DNA from: Ciona intestinalis
Taxonomy: Eukaryota > Chordata > Ascidiacea > Phlebobranchia > Cionidae
DNA: 64,000 nucleotides
Assembly (NCBI RefSeq): GCF_000224145.3
Contig: NC_020167.2
Location: 5,811,365-5,875,364, forward strand
Direction of reading: 5' to 3'
Every line of letters begins with the position of its first letter. Positions within the stretch are counted from its first letter, which is position 1. The notes under the pieces are model-generated. The model ran no database searches. It was not told where the DNA came from and was given only the letters and a program-made list of their open reading frames with translations. Positions 35,833 through 47,060 of this stretch are shown here, one piece after another. Position numbers and translations under genes: made by a program.

Positions 35833-37641
35833 CTATGAGTGCGCTACTGTCGAAAACCACAAAAAAATTATAAAAGACACAAATGGAGTGGGTAGTACAC
35901 AACCAGAATCTTTCAGAAATTTGATTATCATACTTTCGGTTAACTGCTTTCGAATAATTCCCTTCGAACGACCCCTGCCGCGACCTCTGCCACGACCTCT
36001 ACCACTCCTTGTGGTTCCTTTTTGTTGAGTCTTTTTCTTCTGCAACCTTCTGTCATCACCAGAGTTCTCATCTGATGTTGATTCTGTGAAAAATAAGGAC
36101 ATAACAATTCCAGTGCATTTCTATTCCAAGTAAATTTCCTGCAAGAAAAACTGAATTGTTTGGCGTTCCCTTATAGCATTATTAAAACTGTACAATCTGT
36201 TGTATGTGGGTAAGGTGCTACAGCATGGCAGGCCATGGGACATGAGAATTAAATATCACCAAGACAGCCTAGGTGCTACAATCAATTAAGGCAGCAATGT
36301 CATAAGTACCATAGGACGCATAAGCATCAGTTTCACTGTTTGCTTATTAAAATGCATAGTATGAAATATAAAACAAAAATGAGTACAATAACAAAAAGAT
36401 AAAATGAATAGAAAACCATACAAAAACTTTGTACAATCTACTGGTGCAAGGTTATATAACATCATAAACTGACCAACAGATAGAAGTTCAACATGGCTTT
36501 CTTTACTTTTCTTTAATTCCGCTTCACGTGCAATGTAAGTCTGAAACAATATTCAACATAATAGGCAGATATAAATTAATATACACTGGTAAGCCATAGA
36601 CCTATAGGCTTTACTCTTTTCATTGGGAATATTTTTTCATAGATTCAGGTAAATTTGGGATTAATTTATTAAATTTTAATATGACTTTATATTGATATCA
36701 AATACCCAGTGCATGGATTTTTTTCCGAATTTAAAAAATTTTGCAGATTTTTAAGAAACATTAATAGATTACTTTCTGCAAACATTTTGGTTTTATTCAT
36801 TTTCCAATCCAGTTTGCAAAATATGGCACCCACGTTTAATAAATCTTCACAACTCAGTAAATTTTCTTTTGGTTCCCAAGTATCAGAATCTGGTCCGTAA
36901 CCTTTCCATCTTACTCTGTTTATACAGAATGTAATATTAGTGATACAAACAGTCTGCTCCCCATAGATTAGAGAAACAAATTTGTCATCGCCTCCTAGCG
37001 GAAAAAATTTTCCGTCTTCTCTGTATAGCTCCATGTGAAAAAAATACGTATTCAATTAAGTAGGATTTCCTATTGTGGCTTGGAAATGTAAAGGTTTGCA
37101 CGCAGATTTTTAATAATAGAACGCATGCGCGCGAAAAATAACCGTCTTGCACTCGCGAGATCTCGTCAGGAACTGCCATACTCTGCAGACTGGCATTTTC
37201 TGCTAACCACTAAATGTAACTATACTAATCCCCAACTACTAACCCCTATAACCACTAACTACCAATAACCCCTAAACGCGTACAGTGACTTTTTAACCCC
37301 TAATAACCCCACTAACATTTACCCCTATAATTACCAACCTTTTTACAAGTCTTATAATTGGAAGTTGTAAGTTAAACGTACTACAGTATTCTTCACCAGT
37401 GCCCAAAACACTAAATACCAACACAGGCATTACATTAGAGATTGTGGGTTAATGGTTAAACGTATGTTATATAGGAAAAGGACAGTTTTGTCAAATTATA
37501 TCAGTGGGTCAGTAGCCATTTTCTGTTAAAATTACGATTGAATTACCTGTAAAATGTCTTCTTGCCGTCTACAACAATATTATCAATAATTTTTTCCACC
37601 TCATAAACATCTTCACCGGAACTATAGTCAGATGAGCTCAT
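35833..37641 (-). CDS. Chromodomain protein, MPP8-like N-terminus; 3' end uncertain
   Basis: Probable nuclear protein binding methylated histone lysine. Minus-strand exons 37641-37547, 36915-36834, 36540-36474 and 36083-35833 join in phase, giving about 164 residues. The start ATG (37641) lies 4 nt after an acceptor-like TTGTTACAG. The chromodomain runs over the first two exons: GEDVYEVEKIIDN, then RVRWKGYGPDSDTWEP and ENLLSCEDLL. Its aromatic cage candidates are Tyr13 of VYEVE and the Trp/Tyr of RWKGY. The wording is closest, from memory, to MPHOSPH8 and CDYL. The last exon has an acidic start and a pure Arg-Gly run, RGRGRGRGRGRSKG. The stop at 35833 follows a hydrophobic stretch that may be intron read-through, so further exons could lie left of it or in the gap. 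Confidence 0.72.
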
Positions 37642-38030
37642 ATTTCTGTAACAATATCAACCCCTCTAAAATCTCAAAACATTCCCGCAAAATAATAATA
37701 ACACACGGTGGTTGCTCATAAGAGTGTTGCGCATACATGCGGTTGTATTTTATTTGGGTTGCTCAATCGAACGTATCAATAAACATCAATGAACGAAGCG
37801 TATCATGTTTTGAAAAAACGGTTAGTAAAGACGCTTTAATAGCTTTAAATATAATAAAATAAACACCTTGTTTATTGATAAAAGTTTTAAAAAGCTAAAT
37901 GCATTTGTGAAATTTTCTAAATATAAATTTTGCGTGTGCAATTTCCGAATTTTTAAAGCAGTAAAAATGCATAGCAGTAAACACACAAATAAATTGCAGA
38001 AGTCGTCAATGGTGAGGTAGCGTACGAAAT
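37642..38030. other. Spacer between sulfotransferase stop and chromodomain start (both minus strand)
   Basis: No coding potential. It must hold the sulfotransferase 3' UTR and the chromodomain gene's promoter or 5' UTR. Confidence 0.5.
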
Positions 38031-40981
38031 TTATTCTGCCAATGGTTTTACATCATACAGGTCAGGGTTGTAGCCCAAAAGTGTAAAATCTTCCTTATAA
38101 ATTTCCTTTAAGATTTTAATTTCATCTTGCGAGATTTGTCCAAATGCCACCTTCGTGTCTTCGGTTTGCGTTGCCGACTTCTGAACAGAGAGTTTAATTT
38201 TGCTGTCTTCTTTTCTGTCCCATTGAAGATATTCCAGTAGTCTACTGGAATCATTGGCCAGCGTCTCGAATCGCATGATGTAGTCGTAGTTAAGTTGACA
38301 AGGGTGGCAAAGCTTAACCTGTGGCAGCCAATGCACGTCTAACTGGTCTCCTCGACCTTCTTTGTATTCTTTTATAATATACCTGGTAAACGGATAAATG
38401 GATGAGTAAATGAACGAATTGCTAATAATTGTTCGCTGATAATTTGTACAACCCATTAGTGACCGCTGGGTTGTAGCTATTGCCGTTAAGTGTCTTGTCC
38501 AAGGACACATACGCCCACAATGGTAGCAGGGACTAGCCTTGAACCCATGAATGAGTGTATGAATGAGTGATGAGTAAACCAATGTAACAAATTTATCATC
38601 GTGTGGTTGGAGAACAGACATTACTTTAGAATGTGGTGTTCTATATCGATGTAACCTTTTTGAGTTATAAAAAAACCCCTTAACATCTTCGAACCCGACC
38701 CCCCCTTTTTTCTTATGTAAACTTTGATTAAATTACTCACCGGACAAACTGAACGAAGGATATTTCCCCGGTTCTGAGAATGCGCATGTATTCCATTACT
38801 TGTTGCTTCTGTGTTGCATTCATTTTATCAATACCCGGTAATTTGGAAACCATCCAGTTCGGCAAATATGCGATATTGGTTCTAAAATATAACGGTATAA
38901 GATAAGTAATTTGCTATATGCTATCCTCACACAAATCAGCGTTCTTAATTGTTAAAAACACAGTTTGGGTAATAGGGGATATTATATATGCTAACGGTAT
39001 CAATCTTAGTACCCCTCAGTCTACTATATAGTGGGGTGGGGGGAAATGGGAAACCTTTTTATTCTATTTTCTCGTCTTATTTAGTAAACAAGGAAAATCA
39101 AACAATTATAAAATCATATCCTCTCGACTTACGTAGACCGTTGTTAATTAATTAAAACACAACCAGGATATAACTGGATAATATGTGCTAAAGGTATCAC
39201 GTCTCCCCCAACCTTCTGTACTTTAACGATTTTACTAAATTGAAATGTTTTTGCTAACCTAGTGCTAAAATGGGGTAGACTATGCATAAATACACTTACC
39301 CGTATCTTAACCCTTGCATATATTCACCAGNCTGTTCACGCGCAATCATGACACCAACGCGATCGCGGTATGGCGTCACAGAAGTTTTACTTGTGAGTTT
39401 GTCATTAAAAGCTGAGACCAATCTTTCGAATGGATGACGTGTGATGAAAAACGTCATGTAATTACGTAAGCGGAACCAAGCCAAAGTTTCGTCAACGTTT
39501 CTGGAATACGAGATTGCTATGAATCACAAATGCATTGTTGTGATTTAAAAAAAGCTATCATTGCCAATTGGATTAGTCGTAAGTCAAGGAATACTATGTG
39601 TATGAAAAAGAGAACCCGTATTATAATAATCTTTATAGTATATACTCTATACTCTATACCATATTAATTGGCACACTTTGCAATATAAACAGATTAAATT
39701 GAACGTAAAACATTCTTAACAAGACTACAACATAAAAAAACTACGATCAACGGGTACAAGCTGAAAAATAGCTTACTGCTCAAAATGAGTGTTCGGAATA
39801 TCGTTGTAATCGAGGTTGCGGAAGTCGTCTATGCTTATGTCACCAATGTGAGACCCAAGTCTCAGAAAAAGCAATTTCCATGCAGTACTGGCGACCTTTT
39901 TTAAAAAACAACTATATAATTTTTTCCCCAAAAAAATAAAATTCCAATATTTAAAAAAAGTTTTGCTAAAGTTGTTAGGTTAAACAATTTTGAAATGGAA
40001 ATTCGATATATCTGAAAGAACACATTTATTATTCTCATAGTAAATGGGCCACAAAAATACACATAGTTTATGGATAGAGATGCTCAAATGTGAAAATAGA
40101 CCATGCGACAATGCTTAAGTCGTTTCTAGATTCTGTTTTATTTTTTGGTGGTAACTTTAGATCACATTTGAGCATCTCTATCAATCTAAAACATGTTTTC
40201 GTTGGTATGCCCTTTTATTACCTTTGGGGTGGCGCAGTATACGGCTTGCAAATGATCGTCGTATTTGAAACGGTGGGATCGTATGGTATAATTGTGTCTT
40301 TCAATTTGATTACAGCGATTTCGAGTGTTGAGAATCCTGTTGAAGTATGGCTGTTCCATTGAAATAGAATGAATGACGTTTCCTGCAAGCTTGCAGCGTA
40401 AATAGAAGTCGTTGCAGCATTTATAGAAAGATATTTGACAAACTAGTTTGGCAAACGGAATTTCGAAGTCAAATGCATCAGGTTTTAAAATTCAATTGGC
40501 TATTTTAACTTTTATTCCGAATGGGACAAATTCTACGTTGAAGTAGGATTATCAAGTTGACATATCACCACTGTAACAACTGGTTCCATTCGCATGGTTA
40601 ATTATTTTTTTAAATGCCACAGTTTACGTAAGTAAAGTTTAAAAATGAAACATGGGATACCTATTCATTCTTTTTCCTTGTCCCATTTTTGGTAGTAATC
40701 AAAAAACATTCAAAGAATTATAAAAAAAAACCGTTATAAAACCTTAGACTCCCCACAGTGCTTATATACAACATTTGTAAATAATATATTTGTAGATTTT
40801 AAACTGAACCGACTAATTATCCTTTAGCTTAATGTTATAACAGACTTCATAATAAAAGTATATAAGAGCCATTCTTACCTTTGCCTTTATGCAAACTCAA
40901 GTAACTAAAATCTGAAATTAGACTTAACAACACGGTTGCAAAACAAAAATACAAAATCAACGCACGAAACTTGTTGTCCAT
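38031..40981 (-). CDS. Golgi carbohydrate sulfotransferase (CHST8-14 type, Sulfotransfer_2 family)
   Basis: Type II Golgi enzyme that moves sulfate from PAPS to a glycan. Six minus-strand exons in phase: 40981-40879, 40382-40222, 39895-39777, 39500-39300, 38881-38741, 38382-38031, giving 358 residues (363 if the Met at 40996 is used), the usual size for this family. An N-terminal signal anchor (about 8-24) follows a short basic tail. The 5'-phosphosulfate loop is CATPKVASTAWK (about 84-95), split exactly after Lys88 by an intron. The 3'-phosphate motif is RHPFERLVSAF (149-159). Further landmarks: YLPNW, HWLPQ (259-263), LCHPC and YDYIMRFET. Asn-X-Ser/Thr sequons are present. Members act on chondroitin, dermatan, GalNAc-4 or HNK-1 glycans; the substrate here cannot be assigned. 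One codon contains an unread base (39331). Confidence 0.93.
38400..38620 (-). mobile_element. tRNA-derived SINE, reverse orientation, in a sulfotransferase intron
   Basis: TTGCCGTTAAGTGTCTTGTC and GACACATACGCCCACAATGG mark the body; tail-like GAATGAGTG repeats flank it. Confidence 0.78.
39026..39221 (-). mobile_element. MITE copy
   Basis: ATAGTGGGGTGGGGGGAAAT start; internal TTTAGTAAACAAGGAAAATC; end AAAGGTATCACGTCTCCCCC. Sulfotransferase intron. Confidence 0.8.
40073..40182. other. Perfect 20-bp inverted repeat with 70-nt loop
   Basis: Arms 40073-40092 and 40163-40182 are exact reverse complements (GATAGAGATGCTCAAATGTG). They lie in the sulfotransferase intron between 40222 and 39895. Could be a small MITE or a structured RNA; nothing else supports a miRNA. 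Confidence 0.6.
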
Positions 40982-40996
40982 CCTATTTCGAAACAT

Positions 40997-42052
40997 TACA
41001 CCAAAAGTACAACAGAAAAGTTGCCTAAAATACAAACATACCAAATATTACCAAAGCAAAATCTTCCAGACAGATCTCGCTTTTTTTCCTTCTCGTAACT
41101 TCCAATTTTTAATTGCTGGGTTTATTGAAATCGGTCACAATAATCCACTTTTAAATTAACGACGAGTAAGAGGTGGTATTTATTCCTTCTTTGTGTGGCT
41201 TTCTTTAATCTAGAAGGTATATAATACAGTGGGGTAAGATGGGTACCGGTAGCACATAATATCCCATATTTTCTAAACGTGTTTTTACCGATTATAGCAA
41301 CGATTTTCCGTAGCGGAAGTATTTTATCTTAACAATTTTTAAAAGTTCAAGGTTTTTTAAAAATGCATTTGATTGACACAAAGCAGGAACCTACGTGCGT
41401 ACATTAAGTGTCTGGCAATATTTTCACACGTTCCTTTGAGGTCGTATGGGTTTGCAAGCAAGCCAAACCGGTGTTAAGAGTTTGTTCTTCAACAAAAACA
41501 ACTCGAACCTTAATTAGGTCTGGACTAGAATCGCTAATTACGCCACCGCTGGCGACGAAGATATTATTCAATATTGATCTAGTGATCATATGGCAAGAGG
41601 TGAGTGCAAATACATTACGAAATAATAAACATCAGCTACCTCGTTGAAGCGTCCTTGTTCATTTCCTAGAAGGTTTAGATCCAGTAGGGGCAATACGGTA
41701 CACATGGCGTGATTATCAATTCTTGGCCTAATATAAAAGGAAATGAGTCTGAATTAGAAGCGTATTGCTCAATTGCAGTCTGAGGTTACTTTCGGTCATA
41801 CAGGTTCCCACGACAGCAAGACCCCAGGTTACTATAGTTCGCGAAATCGCCATCATGCCACCGGGGACCGAGCGGAAGTTTTACTACGTCACTTCGAAAT
41901 GAAGTAATTCGTATCCTGTTTTTGCTCAATGCAGGTCGTCGCCGCTATTACCGTTCGCTGCAGAACGATCCAATAAGCTATATATACAGCAACGTACACC
42001 ACCTTACCTCACACTGCTGCCTCTGTAAGCTACGGATCACTTCAAGATCATC
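40997..42052. other. Divergent promoter region: sulfotransferase (minus) and FG-GAP gene (plus)
   Basis: The two genes are transcribed away from each other from this 1-kb stretch. A partial MITE lies at about 41225-41310. A TATA-like ATATATACAG lies near 41979, about 75 bp before the FG-GAP gene's start codon. No credible ORF. Confidence 0.55.
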
Positions 42053-45000
42053 ATGGCCCGTGTCTTCTTTTTCATCATTGTCCTCGTCTTAGCCAGCCAC
42101 AGCGACGCGTTTCTAAGCCGACTTATAGACCGAGTTCAGAAAAATTGGATGACCTCTTGGGAACGGATGAGGGACCAGCAGGTTCGACCAAGACTCTTCG
42201 CTCAGTTGAATTTGAGTGGAAGTCCTACACTCGTGCAGGTAGGTGACATCAAAATCGGCCTGGGAGCAATAAACGACGATAAGTAATTTTCACAATTTCA
42301 ATAGTTAATTTGGAGATTGATTGAAAGAACAGTTTTGCATTTCGTCAGACTGCTATGCTTAGATTATTTAAAGCTGGATTTATTTTTTTTATCGTGTTTT
42401 GTGAGTATTTTGCGACGTGTACCATTATAAATATTCAAAGTTGTATATTATTCCGATAGCATATAAAAGTCTCTTTATATGAAAGAGAATACGTAAAATC
42501 TGGGCTAGTGGTATTTCATACTGTCCCTTAAACCTGTTAAAAATCAACCCCGGTTTCGCTAAGTACGTCTTTGAACCGGGTGCGATACGACTGATAGGTT
42601 TGTAAACCGACAACGTTAGATGAGACACCTTTATAGCGCATAATTTCCAAATATCCTCATCGTGTTTTAAACGATTAACAACGGCCTGTGGGAGTCGTGA
42701 GAATACGGTTTTGAAATTCTTTGAATGTACTTTGCTTACTACAAAATGGGGCGAGAAAATTAGTAAAAGGTGTCCTATCTTCCCCCACTCTATCACCCTG
42801 ATTGTGGGATAATGTACAATGTTGGACAGACTATTAGGCGTCAAACAATATTATTGACCTCCGTGGAGTGATGTGGAGAATTTCACTAACGTGACTGGGC
42901 GCTGTCGGTTAATTATTTCTCGGCACTTGTAACCTTCGATCAGCAACTCGTATAGGGTTCAGGTCACACTGTTAAACAAATTAAAGCTCTGTTTGGGATT
43001 TCTATATCTAATTATCAAGTTAAAGTAAGAGCTTTCGATACCCGTGTTTTACGGACCTTTTTCAATTAGGCTTTTTTAAGGTTTCGTTTGGTTTATGGGA
43101 CCGGAGTTGGGTCAACTATTTATACTTATATGCGTTATCCTGCTATTCTACATGTTATATAGGCGCTGGAAAGCGATGTAGGAAAAGTAGACCTTGCTGT
43201 GAGTTTGTTTAACTCAACTTCGCAAGAAATCGGTCTTCTTCGTATTGAGAATATCGCCGATTGGCTTCAACACCGGGGGGCGGTATCGAGCAACATGATC
43301 GGTCGGGAAATGGGGTGGCCGAACGCTGTTGGAAGAGTTGAAAGTAGGATGACAGGCCTTTTTTATTGCCTTATCAGCTATACTGAGATTTTAACATTTT
43401 AAAGCAGAGAACTTAAACATAATCATACTTGATTATGGTCTCGTTGCAACGACAGTCGTGGTAACAAAGGTGCAATTTTTACACCTCGTACCCGCCTATA
43501 AATTACTATACCTAAAAATTCTAAGGTGATTATTTTATATGTATTTTTTTTCTCTGTATGTCTAAAGACCCATTACTGGCCAGCCGCGGTTGAGGAACAA
43601 GCAGAACTACATCTTATTATCCTATAAACAATATAGTAGTCTATATTATATTATTTCACAGACGACCTGATGCCGGACAGCGAAACAACATATTGGTGGA
43701 TGACGTCAACATTCTACCCCCCACAAGGCACCGAAGGTCAAATCGTCCTCTTGCCAGTTATCTACAACCAAACGTCCCCTCCAACGCCGATGTTCGTATC
43801 GGAGGAAACTAACAGAGGAGATTGGTATTACTCCATGATCGATTGGGTCGACATGAACCAGGACGGTTGGCCGGATATTGTGACGTCACGGTCACGTGGT
43901 ATGCCGGGTTCGATCAAGTTTTCCGAGCTCATATGGTTGGAGAATCCGGGATATAGATCGATATGGTCAAGAGTTGGAAGGTGGGAAATGTTTTTGGCGT
44001 TATGTTGTGTTTGGCGTTATGTTGTGGTGTGGTTTATGAATGAGTATGTATGGGGAGTTTCGAGTGATGTAGCTTGGAAACTGTTATGGGGTGAATTCAT
44101 AACTGTCCTTGAAGAGATGTAACTGGCCATCGAGCATGGTGAACTGTATTGATATTCTATGTGTGTTTGGTGTATAAAAACGCCCATGTTGTAACTTAAC
44201 AGTGAGCATGACATGTGTTTAGTGTATAGCAAGACTCTCGTGTCATAACTCTACAATGTAAAATCTTATTCACAATAACTTAACAACACATTACTAACCG
44301 TTCAGATGGCGTTCACATCCCATTACAAACGGTCCTGACGTTTCTTTCCGTATTTTACGAATTCCTCTTCCGTCTGGCAGCAGTCGGTTGGTGATTATTG
44401 GAGCGGGTTACTGGGACAATAAGTTATACGCTGTATGGTCTGACGGTAAGCTAATAACCAGTATTATATTTTAACTCTTACGTTGTTAGTATAATGGAAT
44501 TACCTTTTATGTAAGCAGTATAATACTGGTTAAACTTATACGTTTTCGTATCCCTAGTTTCTACATTAGAGTGGGCATAGGTTGTTGAAGTACAAATATT
44601 TTTTTTAATAACCGGTTTCTCATTGGGATGCATTTCTTTGTTAAATGGCCCCAGCAGAGCGTGTTAATTAAGACAAAGTGTTATGTATGATAAAAAAATA
44701 ATGGAAAAGGCTATAACGTTTTTTCTATTTGAACAGATCCAGCTGAAAATTGGGCAAATGTAGATTCGATTAATGAACGAGTGATTGACAACCACGGTTG
44801 GTTCTTCGATCTTCAAATTGCTGACATCAATGCTGATGGGAGGGATGACGTCATAGTGTCAACATGGGTGTAAGTTGGATCGGAGGGGTGGGGTTTTGGT
44901 GTGGTGGAAAAGGGGGTTTACAAATGTCCTGTGTATTTGGGAGAATTGAGTGTAAGGTATTATTGGAATTGTGTGTTTTGCGGTTTGAGGTTAGGGTGAA

Positions 45001-47060
45001 GATATATGGTTTAAAAGAGGGATAGTACGGTCCAAAACTATTTACCATCTTATATGGTTATATCTTATAAAATAACCTTACTGATTTATAACGGAGTCCT
45101 TCTTCCAAACGATATTGTGCGTAGAACTTTTTTATGCCCGAGTATTCTTTGGCGTAGTGAAGTAAAATATTTTATTGTTGCAGGCATGGATTACAACAAG
45201 GATCTGTTATCGTATATGAGATACCTTGTGACTTTATAAGAGATAAATGGAGAAGACATACCTTGGTGGATGGTGCTGTAGAGATTCCTCTCCCTGATCT
45301 TGGATCTGGAGGAAAAATCAACATCTTTCATCCAGTGTTGAGATATAGCTCGGTGTCTGCAAGGTAGGACTGAATGAATATTTTTTTATCGAGAGTCGTT
45401 ATAACTTAGAGTAACGACAGTCGTTTAACACTGGTGTTTTGTTTCATACACCTCGTGACCGCTTATGTGTTACCACGTTTGTAACTTTGTGGGTAATTAG
45501 TTTTTAAACTTTGAGAGTGGTTAAATATGCGCGAAGTTTGACACAAGAGGAGCGAAAAATAGTTATCAAAAACTATTTTTGATTGAGCTACTTGAATCAT
45601 AACATTTGCTATACCAAAGGAAAAAGAAACCATTTATTATTGTATCTGGTGACGACGATGGAAGAGTTTATGTTCTTATTCCGAACTCTAAGAAAACAAA
45701 CAACTGGGAATACAGTAGTCACTCAGTAAGTATAGACTAGATATATGATGTTTTAAAGTTTAAGCACTATAGTTGAAAATATCCAAAGTCCATGTGACCA
45801 GTGAGAGTCCGTTTTACATTTAACATAACACAGTAAAATTTTGAAACATTTTTGCATATACCGAAATAAATCGAATCAGTATAGTCAGTATACCTATGTC
45901 AGATCGCGCTTGGATTCAAAATGCTTGGATTTAATCCACGTGCTTGGATTAAAAACAGCACAAATTTAAATTTTCAAATATTTTTGTTTTTCTGTGAACC
46001 GTACAGACTGTTTTATGACGACACAGTACCAAAACGATATAGTCTGAGAACTCTCGAATTGTAATTAATAATACGCCAGAAAAAAAGTTATGATATATTC
46101 TCCTGCGATTTACCAAATTTTGAGACACAAAAAACATCAGTAAACGCTTGAAACTCGTCAGAGTTGCGGGGGCGCCTACAAAATGTGGTTTGGCCCAACC
46201 TAAAAACGGTATGAGCTCATAACACGTTGATTTTAAGGAAATCTCTTTAAAGGTTATGTCCCCACGCCTACGTTAGTAGAAGGTTAACCAGCGATAGAAT
46301 GACTCTACAATATATGTAGGTGTATTATACAACACGGTGGATTACTATATCCGGCGTTTTCGTGTTCATTTTGTTTACTTATACACAAACACACCCGTAT
46401 GAGTGGAATTATACACATTAAAGCTTAGTACAGAAACTACACACATGGCAATTACCTTATACCCGTGAACGAAAACAAGGATATCAGTTGTTATATCAAC
46501 TAGTTAAACACGTTCAACAAAACTGTAACAGTAGACATGACATTTAAATGTACAAGTCACTCCCGATTTAGGCGGTCAGTTCTAAACTTGATACACGTAT
46601 CAGTAGTATATAGGACAAGCCCATGCAGATTATACTTAAACACCGGATACTTTTTATAATGGGGTTATGGATACCACTGGCACATAATGTTCCACATTTC
46701 TGATCGTGTTTCGAACAAAAACAAAGCTCTCCTAGAGAGTCGTGGGGATATACGTTTATATAATCGTGTAAACATTTTTGTTTACTACCAAATGGGATGA
46801 GAAAGGAGAATCCAAACCTAGACCATCCTATCCCAACCCACTATACGACTTTTCTACCAAAATACTTATAAAATCTTTTACAGATTTATAAAGCAGCTGG
46901 ACCGGTAGGGGCGCTAACCATCGATGATTTAAATCATGACGGATACGCGGAGATTGTAATTCCGGTCGTCGAGTCAAACAAACTGGTTTTCTTCACCTAC
47001 GACCCAGCCGCTATTGGACCACATTACTTTGTGGACGAGACAAGACCCGGAATGATATAA
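42053..47060 (+). CDS. Secreted FG-GAP/VCBS-repeat protein, 473 residues
   Basis: Eight exons join in phase: 42053-42238, 43163-43343, 43662-43980, 44306-44445, 44737-44869, 45184-45363, 45620-45725, 46884-47060. The N-terminus is a clear signal peptide (MARVFFFIIVLVLASHSDAF), with no other membrane helix and no GPI-like tail. Three Asp-rich, Ca2+-type loops of the FG-GAP/VCBS kind are visible: DMNQDGWPD (187-195), DINADGRDD (305-313) and DDLNHDGYAE (429-438). A weaker one is GDDDGRVYVL on the seventh exon. Each is followed by a beta-strand-like IVxxx segment, as in beta-propeller blades. The whole mature chain looks like one propeller preceded by a helical segment. No catalytic motif is recognisable. 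A role as extracellular binding protein is only inferred. Confidence 0.85.
42608..42792 (+). mobile_element. MITE copy
   Basis: TAGATGAGACACCTTTATAG start, GGTGTCCTATCTTCCCCCAC end. Intron 1 of the FG-GAP gene. Confidence 0.8.
43405..43615 (-). repeat. SINE copy, reverse orientation
   Basis: TTACACCTCGTACCCGCC and AACGACAGTCGTGGTAAC of the tail, then GACCCATTACTGGCCAGC of the body. In the intron of the FG-GAP gene. Confidence 0.7.
45380..45505 (-). repeat. SINE tail, reverse orientation
   Basis: AACGACAGTCGTTTAACAC, CACCTCGTGACCGCTTATG and AACTTTGTGGGTAATTAG. Confidence 0.75.
46656..46847 (+). mobile_element. MITE copy, diverged ends
   Basis: Internal GTGTTTCGAACAAAAACAA, AGAGAGTCGTGGGGATATAC and TTTGTTTACTACCAAATGGG match the family. 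Confidence 0.75.

Noticed and set aside
36985-37179. 64-residue minus-strand ORF (MAVPDEISRV...)
   Set aside because: Lies in the first intron of the chromodomain gene, without acceptor or donor in phase.
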